A stretch of DNA of 18,185 nucleotides from Candidatus Poribacteria bacterium (GCA_028824575.1 JAPPDN010000733.1:1-18185); one strand, 5' to 3'. Numbered from the stretch's first letter, positions 1-7,661 are shown. The notes: generated by a model not told the origin, from the letters alone. Translations and numbers: made by a program.

Positions 1-2
1 TC

Positions 3-101
3 GGCATACTCTTCACCGAGAACGTGGACAAGGTGCGCGAGGCCATCGCCGCGGTGCACTTCCAGCCCGCCCAGGGCAAGGTGGCGACCGGCGACGCCTG
101 A
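3..101 (+). CDS. C-terminal fragment of an unidentified protein
   Basis: Only the last 32 codons lie in the window, ending at TGA 99-101. The peptide contains FTENVDKVREAIAAVHFQPA and ends GKVATGDA. Codon use is strongly GC-rich at third positions, unlike the island that follows, so this is most likely the native chromosomal gene to the left of the island. I do not recognise the family from so short a tail. The stop codon falls at the first unit of a GC-rich tandem repeat, so the end of the gene may have been altered by repeat expansion. Confidence 0.6.
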   Translation, partial: GILFTENVDKVREAIAAVHFQPAQGKVATGDA

Positions 102-183
102 TCCGGCGGCCGGTGGCACCTGATCGGCGGCCGGTGGCACCTGATCGGCGGCCGGTGGCACCTGATCGGCGGCCGGTGACGCC
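99..183. repeat. Four-unit 21/22-bp GC-rich tandem repeat
   Basis: Four head-to-tail copies: 99-120 (22 bp, one extra C), 121-141, 142-162 and 163-183 (last copy diverged at its end). The unit begins TGATCGGCGGCCGG and ends GGTGGCACC. The array starts exactly at the stop codon of the left-hand gene, and the last copy ends GGTGACGCC, close to the GGCGACGCC just before that stop, as if the gene end had been duplicated. Each unit contains GCCGGT and GGCGGCCGG palindromic cores. A slippage product is the simplest explanation. Confidence 0.9.
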
Positions 184-225
184 TGACCGACCAGGCGTTT
201 GAAACACAGACAACGCAGTTGCAAT

Positions 226-265
226 AAAAAGGCATCCAGGACATTCGGTCCCGGATGCCTTTTTT
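226..265. terminator. Bidirectional rho-independent terminator
   Basis: AAAAAGGCATCC and GGATGCCTTTTT form a stem, continued after one A/C mismatch by GGAC/GTCC around a 5-nt loop. There is an A-run on the left and a T-run on the right, so it can end transcripts from the left-hand gene (plus) and from the antitoxin/toxin-remnant operon (minus), whose last codon is at 293. Confidence 0.9.
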
Positions 266-292
266 AGCGAATTGGTCCGCGAAAGGAGAGGC

Positions 293-415
293 CTAACTGC
301 TGAACTGCCAGCGTCTAACGTCGTCGAAACGGTCAAAGTCCCTGTCGAATGACGCTACGTGGTCGCCTCGTAGGAATCGCAGGAGTACATTGGTATCTAA
401 CAGGAATATCGTTAT
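293..415 (-). pseudogene. VapC-like PIN-domain toxin with internal deletion and lost start codon
   Basis: A 40-codon frame directly after the AbrB-type antitoxin. Its first part, IFLLDTNVLLRFLRGDH, is the N-terminus of a PIN-domain ribonuclease with the first catalytic aspartate. Its second part, VASFDRDFDRFDDVRRW, is the usual C-terminal end with the last acidic motif. PIN toxins are about 130-140 aa, so roughly the middle 90 residues, with the other acidic residues, are missing while the frame is kept. The expected start is ATA (415-413) in ATAACG. A normal vapBC overlap would read ATGA here, so a single G-to-A change would remove the ATG while keeping the antitoxin stop as TAA. The product cannot be an active PIN nuclease. 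Whether the peptide is made at all is doubtful. Confidence 0.8.
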
Positions 416-663
416 TTGTACCTTGCCACTCTGGCCTTACGTGCAACCTCTCGTTCCTCGGTTTTGGACGCGGATGGATTGCCATCTGTGAGAAAGCCAT
501 AAAGATCCTTGAGTGTTTCAGACTCGGCCCTCACCACAACCCCACCATCAAACAGTTCATAAATAAGCCGTTGCCGTGGCTTGAGGTGAAGTGCTCTTCG
601 TACTTCGGCCGGGATGATGGTCTGCCATTTCTCGGTTAGAATCGATTTGATCATAGAATGCAT
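412..663 (-). CDS. AbrB/MazE-fold (VapB-like) antitoxin
   Basis: An 83-aa protein with a swapped-hairpin AbrB/SpoVT DNA-binding domain at about residues 4-48: MIKSILTEKWQTIIPAEVRR, then LKPRQRLIYELFDGGVVVRA. The charged C-terminal tail (TEEREVARKARVARYK) is the kind of segment that binds and blocks a PIN toxin. Such proteins usually repress their own operon. Starts at 663 (MHS) or 654 (MIKS) are both possible; the MIKS start matches the usual domain boundary, and the clear GGAGG at about 690 is too far from either for an ordinary ribosome site. Its partner toxin downstream is deleted, so it is now an orphan antitoxin. Confidence 0.85.
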   Translation of the reverse strand: MHSMIKSILTEKWQTIIPAEVRRALHLKPRQRLIYELFDGGVVVRAESETLKDLYGFLTDGNPSASKTEEREVARKARVARYK

Positions 664-706
664 CTCATGTTCATTGCTATGGAATTGATCCTCCCTCGCG
701 GACGGG

Positions 707-1006
707 TCAGGGATTCCGAGTCAATGTCGCAGCAGGTCGGATCCCGTCGATGATACGAAGTCTGTCACTGGCCAGCTTTCTGAAGTCGCATTCCACCTGG
801 ATTTCTTTCCAAAACTGATCTGACTGATTGAAAAAGGCCCCAAAACGAATCGACATGGATGGCGTAATCGACCGCCGACCGTGCACAATCTCGTTGATCG
901 CATGCGGTGCAATCCCGATGGCTCGTGCCATGGCGTTTTGCGAAATGCCCATAGGCTTGAGATACTGCTCAAGCAGAATCTCACCGGGTGTGATGGATTT
1001 GTTCAT
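707..1006 (-). CDS. higA: HigA/VapI-family antitoxin (XRE-type regulator), orphan
   Basis: A 99-aa protein of the HigA family. It begins with the typical TPGEILLEQYLKPMGIS, then a helix-turn-helix (NAMARAIGIAPHAINEIVHG, about residues 24-43), RRSITPSMSIRFGAFF, and the family tail FWKEIQVECDFRKLASD. An AGGA site lies 7 nt before the ATG. HigA normally binds the RelE-fold toxin HigB and represses the higBA promoter. higB is normally just upstream, but the 165 bp between this gene and the AAA ATPase gene shows no RelE-like sequence in any frame I read, so the antitoxin appears solitary. A degraded copy of the same C-terminus lies at 5341-5446. Confidence 0.9.
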   Translation of the reverse strand: MNKSITPGEILLEQYLKPMGISQNAMARAIGIAPHAINEIVHGRRSITPSMSIRFGAFFNQSDQFWKEIQVECDFRKLASDRLRIIDGIRPAATLTRNP

Positions 1007-1171
1007 GGCTATTTCCTATGTGGAGAAACCGTCGAATTTTAGATTGCAGGTAGAAACCCCACCATCATGGGAAGTTAGCAAGCAATGTTCCTGGATCAAT
1101 TCGTTTAAACTGTCCTGACTTACATTCCAGTAAAAAACGTCCTAATATAGACTTACCGAGCGTCCACATAG

Positions 1172-2677
1172 TTATCTGAGCAGCATGAACGTTGAAAGGG
1201 GCATAGTCACAATACGCGGATCGTATACTTTGGCAGAATCGTCCTGCGTAATTAGCAGGCCGAAACTGGCGTTGTTGACTGCCTTCTCGAGGAACGAACG
1301 GATTCCGAGTGTATCACGATTTGGATCTATCCGTCGCTGATACTTGATTTCTACGGGTACTCGCTGCGTGCCGACCGTCAGAACAAAGTCCACTTCACGG
1401 TCTGTACCTCGCTCGGGAAAATGTGCAATATCCAAACCATGAATAGTCGAAGCAACCGAGCCGAAGACACTCTCGGCAATATGGCCTGCAAGTGTAGTGA
1501 GTTCGGGGTATTTCTCTAAGGCTTCGGGTGTAAGCGGGATCTGTTCCTGAAGCCAACTAGCACGCAAACCGTGGTCGACAAGACACAGTTTAGGACTCCC
1601 TCGCTTCCTTTTGAGCCGAATTTCGAGGGGCCGAATTAGCCGAACGAGAAGCGTATCATCAAGAAACTTCAAGTATGCCAATACTCGTTGGATACCGATG
1701 TTTGCGCTTAGCGATTGGCGAACTTCATCGGCTAGAGTCGAAATCGTGGGCGTTTGCCCGGCATATCTGCAGACTAGACGAAACAGTTCCTCCAACAGTA
1801 ACGGATCCCTTCGTCTACCACGAGACCCTATCCGAAGGTCGTGTTGGATAACGCGCTTGATCACCGTTTCGTTCAGTTGATCCGCGAGCAAGGTCCATTC
1901 TGACTTTTCCTCCTTGTGAACGAGTGGATAACCTCCACGTTCTGAAAAGTAACGAAAGGACTGACTTCTGAATTGCTCATGAGCTCTGCCGTGAAATTGG
2001 AGTTCTTCCCAGAACGCCTTGTCAATCAGAACTTGAAGACCGTTATCGTGAAAATATGGCTCGGGAGCATCCAACCCGCGAATGGCACCGATTTCGGTAA
2101 GTGATAAAACGCCCGCTTCTATCGTACTTATCCGTCCTGCTAGACTATCCCTACCCATTTCGATCCGCAGGGCAGAACTACCAGTGACTACGACTTTCAC
2201 CGAGGCGTTGTCCACAAGAGATTTGAGCTGGGCGTGCCAGTTGTCGACATTCTGAACCTCATCAAAGAAAAGGTATGCCTTCTGGCGATCCCGCGCTAAC
2301 GCGTTGAAACGTTCCGGTGCGATCTCCCGTTCAAACCAATCCGAGATTGACAGAATCGGATCGGGCATCCTCTTTAACGAAGCCAATTCATCGAATTGGA
2401 CCCGGAGGATGCACCTGGGGGGCACCCCTGCTTTCAGTAAGTCCTCTATAAACTGAAACTGTGCGGTGGTCTTACCGACCTGGCGTGGACCACGGACCAC
2501 GACAATTGGCGCGATTTCCGCTTCCAGACGACGGCGCATCTGCTCGACCAACTGACGTCGCGTTTTCGGTTGGACTGGTACGGGGCTTCCTTCCCACCAG
2601 GGATTCAGGCGGCGTAGTTCGGCAGTCAACTGTGGAGGAAGTCCAAAATCAATAAACAATGGGTTTTGTGTGGTCAT
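1172..2677 (-). CDS. AAA-family ATPase with DUF4143-type C-terminal domain
   Basis: A 501-aa protein. Walker A is GPRQVGKTT (residues 63-71), Walker B YLFFDEVQ (135-142), and a sensor-like VVVTGSSA is at 162-169, followed by LAGR. This order is that of AAA_14/DUF4143 ATP-binding proteins. The C-terminus contains DREVDFVL and VPVEIKYQ (about 430-448), an E-x-K pattern resembling a PD-(D/E)xK nuclease fold often seen at the end of this family. The family is widespread in mobile regions and its biochemical role is not established; some members are suspected of defence or toxin-antitoxin roles. It is transcribed away from the HNH-DGQHK gene and upstream of higA on the same strand. The ATG at 2677 has only a weak ribosome site. 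Length is within the family's usual range. Confidence 0.88.
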   Translation of the reverse strand: MTTQNPLFIDFGLPPQLTAELRRLNPWWEGSPVPVQPKTRRQLVEQMRRRLEAEIAPIVVVRGPRQVGKTTAQFQFIEDLLKAGVPPRCILRVQFDELASLKRMPDPILSISDWFEREIAPERFNALARDRQKAYLFFDEVQNVDNWHAQLKSLVDNASVKVVVTGSSALRIEMGRDSLAGRISTIEAGVLSLTEIGAIRGLDAPEPYFHDNGLQVLIDKAFWEELQFHGRAHEQFRSQSFRYFSERGGYPLVHKEEKSEWTLLADQLNETVIKRVIQHDLRIGSRGRRRDPLLLEELFRLVCRYAGQTPTISTLADEVRQSLSANIGIQRVLAYLKFLDDTLLVRLIRPLEIRLKRKRGSPKLCLVDHGLRASWLQEQIPLTPEALEKYPELTTLAGHIAESVFGSVASTIHGLDIAHFPERGTDREVDFVLTVGTQRVPVEIKYQRRIDPNRDTLGIRSFLEKAVNNASFGLLITQDDSAKVYDPRIVTMPLSTFMLLR

Positions 2678-2993
2678 GAAAGAACCTTAACCTTCGGATC
2701 AACAGATTACGATGCAAATACCTGTCATCAGCAAGATACTCGTTCTGTGCGATCATTACTCACTTAGCTCTGGCTAAATCACAACTTAATTCCTAAATTA
2801 GTCGTTGCTATGTAAATGGGGAAGCGCTTTGCAACACGACCACACCGCAACGCGGTGGACCGGTATTCCCAGGTCCGCATAGCATCCAGGGCTTCCAGAG
2901 TACTTCGCCATTCAATTTACTAAAGCCTGAGCCGTAGTGAGAATTTAGATTCCACGTTGGCTTTCGTTTCCGTCTACTGTTAAAGGAGCAGAA
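2678..2993. promoter_or_regulatory. 316-bp divergent intergenic region with short hairpins
   Basis: This gap separates the start of the AAA ATPase (minus) from the start of the HNH-DGQHK gene (plus), so it should carry both promoters, though I see no strong -35/-10 pair. It contains three short hairpins: TTAGC-TCTG-GCTAA (2764-2777), CACCGC-AAC-GCGGTG, and GGACC/GGTCC around 2855-2880. None has a T-run. A good ribosome site, AAAGGAG (2982-2988), lies 5 nt before the ATG at 2994. No convincing ORF is present. Confidence 0.5.
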
Positions 2994-4613
2994 ATGCCAT
3001 CTCTTTTCCTTCGACGAATGTCTGAAGAAGAGCGTAATGACCTTGTAAAACGGCTGCACAGTTCCCAAAATGGGAGTTGTTTCATTTGTGAGAAGCCAAT
3101 CGACATGAATGTCCATGCGGGCCACGTTGAGATTGATCATATTGAGCCGATTGCAGGTGGAGGAAAAGATGCTCCAGAGAACTTTGCTCTAACGCATGCT
3201 TCTTGTAACCGAGTAAAGCAGGCTAGTGACCTCCGTGTTGCCAGGATCCTATCACGATTTCAAGACATCGTTGATGAAGTTGAGAAGGAAAACAGATCGC
3301 CAAACTTGGGTGACATACTCAACAGGTACGAAGGTTCCAGGTATGACCTCCCAGTAGCAATCAATGAGACTACAATCAAGGTATCCTTCCCGGATATTGG
3401 GGAAAACGATCTCTCTGTTTACCCGATCCAGTTAGATCAGATGTCGGGATTTAGGTCTGCATTTCTCAGCCTTCCTATTCAATACCTTCATCACGACGAT
3501 CATATCAATCCTCGAGCAATTGGCGGTAACTTGAGAAAACTGGTGGAGGAGTTTCACAAGAAAATCCCACAACTTCACATTTCGCTTGGATGGATTGATA
3601 CATCCCAGGGTACTCCTGCCAAAGTCAGGATTTTTGACGGACAACATAAGGCGGCTGCTCAGGTTTTGCTAGGTACGACTTGGATGCCAGTTCGAGTCTT
3701 CATCGACCCCAATCGTGATACGTTGTTGACTGCAAACACTCATGCCGGAACCACACTAAGACAGATAGCATTTGATAAATCAGTCCAACGCAGTCTAGGC
3801 AGTTCTTTATTGGCTGATAGAATGGATAGGTATCGTAAAAGCTTAGGCAAGGAAGACGATGATGAGAGTTTCTCAGAACGCGACCTAGTGAACCATTTCA
3901 AAGGAGAGAGCCGTGAAGTAAGACGCTACATAACCGACCGAGTCCGGGCAAGTGTCACGAACCACGTTGATAACAAGCTACGTGACTACATAGACTTCGG
4001 TGGTCGCGGGGTACAAAAACCTTTGAGTTATAGCACCATTGATAAAACATTCTACTCATTCTTCATTCTTGGTGAAGTCTTAGAGACACCATTCAACCAC
4101 AAAGCCGAGGAAGGAACGAATCCTCGCCAACTGGAGATCGAACAAATCGTTCGACTCATGAACATCATTGCAGAAAAAGTTTATGTGGGTATGTTCGATC
4201 CTTCATTGGGAACCCGTAGGATAGAATATGATATAGTTAACGGAAAGGACATTCCTGAACCTCACTTGCGCGCCTTCAGGATGGCTAAAGAGGAAGTGAT
4301 CTACAACTGGCTAAGTTACTTGGGACAAATCGTCCAGAACTTTTTCATCACTAACGGTCTTCCAATCGACGTAAAAAAACTGTTTCAGTATAACATTCCA
4401 GAAACGTGCTGGGGTAACATAGAGAACTTCATTGACGCTCTATCTGGTCTCTCACTGTGGGTTAATAGGGACCTTGCTAGTTCAGTTTTTGGAGGTAAGC
4501 AAAATTACAGTTACTGGCAGTCAATATTTGAAACGGGGGCTACTCCGGATGGTTTTCAGGTAATGTCCTCTGGCATTAACTTGATGGATATGATCAAGCA
4601 AAACGGTGAATAA
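2994..4613 (+). CDS. HNH endonuclease fused to a DGQHK (DndB/ParB-like) domain
   Basis: A 539-aa protein. Residues 27-75 form an HNH nuclease with a zinc-type frame: C29-x2-C32 (CFIC), IDHIEPIAGGG with catalytic D48-H49, NFALTH with N63, and C71-N72. The rest resembles the DGQHR family, which includes DndB of phosphorothioate systems: RIFDGQHKAAAQVLLG at about 212-227, followed by NTHAGTTLRQIAFDKSVQR, with Lys replacing the Arg of DGQHR. DGQHR/ParB-like folds bind or hydrolyse nucleotides and DndB is a regulator; here the domain may sense something and trigger DNA cleavage by the HNH part. That role is my inference. The gene stands alone, flanked by non-coding DNA on both sides, so it could be a single-gene defence system. 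The start is fixed by AAAGGAG 5 nt upstream. Confidence 0.85.
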   Translation: MPSLFLRRMSEEERNDLVKRLHSSQNGSCFICEKPIDMNVHAGHVEIDHIEPIAGGGKDAPENFALTHASCNRVKQASDLRVARILSRFQDIVDEVEKENRSPNLGDILNRYEGSRYDLPVAINETTIKVSFPDIGENDLSVYPIQLDQMSGFRSAFLSLPIQYLHHDDHINPRAIGGNLRKLVEEFHKKIPQLHISLGWIDTSQGTPAKVRIFDGQHKAAAQVLLGTTWMPVRVFIDPNRDTLLTANTHAGTTLRQIAFDKSVQRSLGSSLLADRMDRYRKSLGKEDDDESFSERDLVNHFKGESREVRRYITDRVRASVTNHVDNKLRDYIDFGGRGVQKPLSYSTIDKTFYSFFILGEVLETPFNHKAEEGTNPRQLEIEQIVRLMNIIAEKVYVGMFDPSLGTRRIEYDIVNGKDIPEPHLRAFRMAKEEVIYNWLSYLGQIVQNFFITNGLPIDVKKLFQYNIPETCWGNIENFIDALSGLSLWVNRDLASSVFGGKQNYSYWQSIFETGATPDGFQVMSSGINLMDMIKQNGE

Positions 4614-5604
4614 GTTAAACTGGCATAGCCACTTCGGTAACTGTCAGGCCTGGCAGGTTGCTGTATTCCGTGTGTCAGAGTAAAGCCGTGGTACTCGGTT
4701 GAAGTCCGAACTGTCATTTCACTCATTTGCCGAATAAGCACTATACAAGGTCCTCGGCAAGTACTCGTATATAGAGAAGACCTCTTTATTACCTACTGGA
4801 ACAATACGGCGAGTTCAAGAACCTTGATCACGCGACCATAAGAACGGAGTTTTTAAGCGTACCCTACCCGTCGTAAGGCCATCAGCCGCTCGTTCCTTAG
4901 TCATTACTGTTTTGTTCAATTTTGAGCGTCACTTTACTGTAGCACATGAGATCTGCCTGTCAGCTGTGTTTCTCTCCGTAGCAGCGAAAGGCAAGATCAT
5001 CCCTGGTATGATGGAGGTATGTCCTCATCGGAGCAATTCAGAATGGTAGAGTTAAAGTTGACGTTTTGGATCATACCGACATTCACGGTACCCGACGTTA
5101 CTCTCCTCCGGTAGCGGATTAGGAACGGCATACGTAATGGCTATTCGACCTCGGAATCGGCTCTGATATCCTGCAAAAGATGGCCCAAACTAAAACCGAA
5201 GTCAAACCAACCATAGTTCATCAAAACCCCTCGATTGGTCAGACAGTACCGAATCTCCAGTCCGGGTCCGTTGAAGCCCCTACCTCAGTCTTACTGGTAC
5301 ATCCACCAAATCTTACTGTGGCTTCCCGTATGTAGTTCAGGAATCTGAGTCGGCGCGCTTGCAGAATGGAACCCGTCAATGAGGCGAGGTATGTCGCTGG
5401 CGAGCTATCCAAAATCGCAGTCCATTTGGAATCCATTAGATGACAATAGGACCTAGTTCACGACACGAAATAAAAGCATGACGACCGCCGGGATTGGTAC
5501 AATTGGTATCGGTCAAGGCAGTAGTGAACCTGAGACTCACACAGCTCTTGATCGTTAGCACCGTCAATCCTAAATAGAATTGAACCTTGTCAGTTATCCA
5601 TTGG
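4614..5604. other. Gene-poor stretch of about 1 kb with one gene relic
   Basis: No ORF here has a recognisable domain or a good ribosome site. The only identifiable piece is a dead HigA C-terminus at 5341-5446. GGTATGAT (5005-5012) and ATCATACC (5070-5077) form an 8-bp inverted repeat 57 bp apart, and a small GAGG-TATGT-CCTC hairpin lies just inside it. A plus-strand frame of about 65 codons ends near 5335 but matches nothing I know. The stretch reads as decayed accessory DNA between two intact defence genes. Confidence 0.6.
5341..5446 (-). pseudogene. Degenerate C-terminal fragment of a second HigA antitoxin
   Basis: Read on the minus strand the frame gives FQMDCDFG-stop-LASDIPRLIDG, which aligns with IQVECDFRKLASDRLRIIDG of the intact HigA at 707-1006. 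The nucleotide sequences also align over about 90 bp. There is an in-frame TAG at 5405-5407, no helix-turn-helix region upstream and no start, so the fragment is dead. It shows that a second, related higBA-type locus once lay in this region. Confidence 0.75.
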
Positions 5605-5633
5605 TTGACATTCTAGTGATTTCCTACCATTTT
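5605..5633 (+). promoter_or_regulatory. Predicted sigma70-type promoter of the retron RNA
   Basis: A perfect -35 TTGACA (5605-5610) is followed after 17 bp by CATTTT (5628-5633), a weak -10. The expected start is near 5640, which is exactly the first base of the predicted a1 arm of the retron RNA. The agreement of position is the main support. Confidence 0.55.
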
Positions 5634-5639
5634 TCTTCT

Positions 5640-5785
5640 GGCTTACAGGCAGAAACGTTATCGTGCCTTCGCGATATAAGATGAAACGTCAGGATGCGAG
5701 ATTGCTCCGTCCATTCCTTGTGTGCTACATTGTCGTTTCAGTGTAGTTATCCAAGCACCGTTCCGCATAGGAGTGCCTGTAAGCC
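5640..5785 (+). ncRNA. Retron msr-msd RNA, Eco2 (Ec67)-like
   Basis: This is the template/primer RNA for the retron reverse transcriptase encoded downstream. GGCTTACAGGCA (5640-5651) and TGCCTGTAAGCC (5774-5785) are perfect 12-bp inverted repeats, matching the a1/a2 arms that close retron RNAs. G5652, the first unpaired base after a1, is the expected branching guanosine. It is followed by a 7-bp msr hairpin, TATCGTG-CCTT-CGCGATA (5659-5676), and a longer msd stem, TGAAACG/CGTTTCA (5682-5688 and 5734-5740), extendable after one mismatch. From memory, Ec67 RNA has the same GGCAGA at the branch site and AGGAGTGCCTG at the msd/a2 border, as seen here at 5769-5779. The predicted msDNA would start opposite A5772. 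A T-rich stretch follows a2. The RT gene begins 184 nt later. Confidence 0.78.
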
Positions 5786-5840
5786 GTTTTCTTCGATTTT
5801 ATTTTGCCGTCAGTCGGTCCCACTAAAAAACACGAATATC

Positions 5841-5878
5841 CACTCACAAGCTAACTGAATGACAAAGCTTAGTGTGAG
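5841..5878 (+). other. Hairpin in the leader between the retron RNA and RT gene
   Basis: CTCACA-AGCT (5843-5852) pairs with AGCT...TGTGAG (5866-5878), with a TAG bulge and a 13-nt loop; an alternative pairing uses CACT/AGTG and AAGCT/AGCTT. There is no T-run, so it is not a simple terminator. It could influence processing or translation of the RT message. The RT ATG at 5970 has an AGG site 5 nt upstream. Confidence 0.4.
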
Positions 5879-5969
5879 ATAGCACATTGGTTTACAAGAT
5901 GTTACGATTCTACACAATTCTGGAGTGGTCCGAGGGATCATACCGTAACAAACAACGGAACAGGTTAAT

Positions 5970-7661
5970 ATGAGCCACTTGGAAAACATCCAAAAGGCTC
6001 AAACCCTTAAGGACATAGCGGCTATCCTCCGCGTACAGGCGAAATACATTTCATACTTCCTGTATAAACTGCCTGAATCCGCAAAGTACTATACCTTCGA
6101 AATTCCGAAACGCAACGGTGAGATGCGGGTAATAAACGCGCCTCAACCTCGTTTGAAAATGCTTCAGAGGCGATTAGCGGACACACTCTACAGATGTGTT
6201 ACGGATATCTATGGTGAACCACCAAATCGTCTCCTATCCCACGGCTTTTTAAGATCCCGATCGATCTTCACCAATGCTTCGCTGCATAAAAATCGACGTT
6301 ATGTACTTAATATGGATCTCAAAGATTTCTTCCCTTCGTTCAACTTCGGGCGCGTTCGTGGCTATTTTATGAAAGACAACCGATTTGAGTTACATGAGAG
6401 AGTAGCGACCATCATCGCACAAATTGCGTGTCATAATAACGAGTTACCTCAGGGCAGCCCGTGTTCCCCGATCATTACGAATCTGATTGGACATCTACTT
6501 GATGTTCGACTTGTTCGATTCGCCCAACAAAACAAATGCAGCTATTCGCGCTACGCCGATGATATAACCTTTTCCACGAATCTGAAGGAGTTCCCCGCCG
6601 AACTGGCGCTACCAACTGATGAAAGTTCTCAGAATTGGCAACTAAGCGCAGCCTTGCTGAGCGAAATACATAATGCTGGCTTTGAAGTAAACAAAGACAA
6701 GACCCGGATGCAGTTTCGTGGGTCACGACAAACGACAACCGGTCTAATCGTCAATAGGAAAGTCAATGTTAGATCGGAGTACTACAAGAATGTGCGCGCA
6801 ATCTGCCATCAGTTGTTCTCAACAGGAACCTATTACATATCAGACCCTGAGAATCCAGTAAGGGATAAAAACAAAGTAGAGGGAATGCTCAACCACCTGT
6901 ATTACATAAAAGATCTCGCTGATATTCGACCAGATTCAATAAAAAAGAAAGAACCGCTCGCAATTCAGGAATTGTACAAAAGGTTCTTGTTTTATAAGCA
7001 TTTTGTGACCTTGGATAATCCGTTAATTGTAACAGAAGGTAAAACCGACCCTATCTATTTACGGATTGCGATCAAGAAGTTAAAAGAACACTACCCACAA
7101 CTTGGAGAGCTTGTTGACGGCAAGTTTCGCAGTAACATCAGGTTTATGAACTATACCACCATGACAAAAAAAATACTTCAACTTGGTGAGGGCACCTCGC
7201 AAATCAACGAATTCATACGAACTTATAAAAAGGTGATGAACACATTCAAATTCCGGCCACTTGCTTATCCAGTTATCGTCCTAGTTGACAATGATGAAGG
7301 TGCACAAAAAACATTTAACACCATAAGTGATAGCTTCAAGATAGAAATATCACATAAAACGACTGAACCGTTCTACCATCTTTACGCAAATCTCTATATC
7401 ATTAAGACTCCAGAGAGTGGTAATGATTACCAGTCCAAAATCGAAGATTTGTTTAATCCAGGATTATTCCAGATTACCATAGATGGAAAGAACTTCGACC
7501 CATCAAAGAATCACTCCAAGAACGACTCATACGGTAAAACCGTTTTTGCAAAAAAAGTGGTCGTGCCAAAAGCGAACGAGATTGATTTTTCGAACTTCCG
7601 CAAAGTGTTAGATCGAATTGTAGCAGTGATGGATAACTACAAAAACACAGCGAATCCATGA
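5970..7661 (+). CDS. Retron reverse transcriptase fused to TOPRIM domain (Eco2/Ec67-type)
   Basis: A 563-aa protein. Residues 1 to about 340 are a retron reverse transcriptase: retron-specific NAxxH (NASLH, 102-106), LNMDLKDFF (113-121), QGSPCSP (161-167), catalytic YADD (195-198), and TTGLIVN (257-263), corresponding to the VTG motif that recognises the msr, with Thr in place of Val. Residues from about 350 form a TOPRIM domain: IVTEGKTD with E356, and VLVDNDEG with D440 and D442, the conserved acidic metal-binding residues. An RT-TOPRIM fusion is the layout of retron Eco2 (Ec67), which I recall as type I-C, where RT, RNA and msDNA hold the TOPRIM nuclease inactive until phage infection triggers it. 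All catalytic residues seen are intact and the RNA gene is upstream, so the retron looks functional. Confidence 0.92.
   Translation: MSHLENIQKAQTLKDIAAILRVQAKYISYFLYKLPESAKYYTFEIPKRNGEMRVINAPQPRLKMLQRRLADTLYRCVTDIYGEPPNRLLSHGFLRSRSIFTNASLHKNRRYVLNMDLKDFFPSFNFGRVRGYFMKDNRFELHERVATIIAQIACHNNELPQGSPCSPIITNLIGHLLDVRLVRFAQQNKCSYSRYADDITFSTNLKEFPAELALPTDESSQNWQLSAALLSEIHNAGFEVNKDKTRMQFRGSRQTTTGLIVNRKVNVRSEYYKNVRAICHQLFSTGTYYISDPENPVRDKNKVEGMLNHLYYIKDLADIRPDSIKKKEPLAIQELYKRFLFYKHFVTLDNPLIVTEGKTDPIYLRIAIKKLKEHYPQLGELVDGKFRSNIRFMNYTTMTKKILQLGEGTSQINEFIRTYKKVMNTFKFRPLAYPVIVLVDNDEGAQKTFNTISDSFKIEISHKTTEPFYHLYANLYIIKTPESGNDYQSKIEDLFNPGLFQITIDGKNFDPSKNHSKNDSYGKTVFAKKVVVPKANEIDFSNFRKVLDRIVAVMDNYKNTANP

Noticed and set aside
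99..183. CRISPR array
   Set aside because: The units are contiguous with no spacers, and no cas genes are present.
13..336. Minus-strand ORF over the left tandem repeat
   Set aside because: Its repeats of GATGRRS come from the GC-rich 21-bp array, it crosses the terminator and it has no ribosome site.
2850..2885. Hairpins upstream of the HNH gene as a terminator or retron RNA
   Set aside because: No T-run, short stems, no a1/a2 arms, and no reverse transcriptase gene follows directly.
2808..3140. Minus-strand ORF opposite the start of the HNH gene
   Set aside because: It overlaps the HNH motifs on the other strand, has no domain, and the HNH frame has a strong ribosome site.
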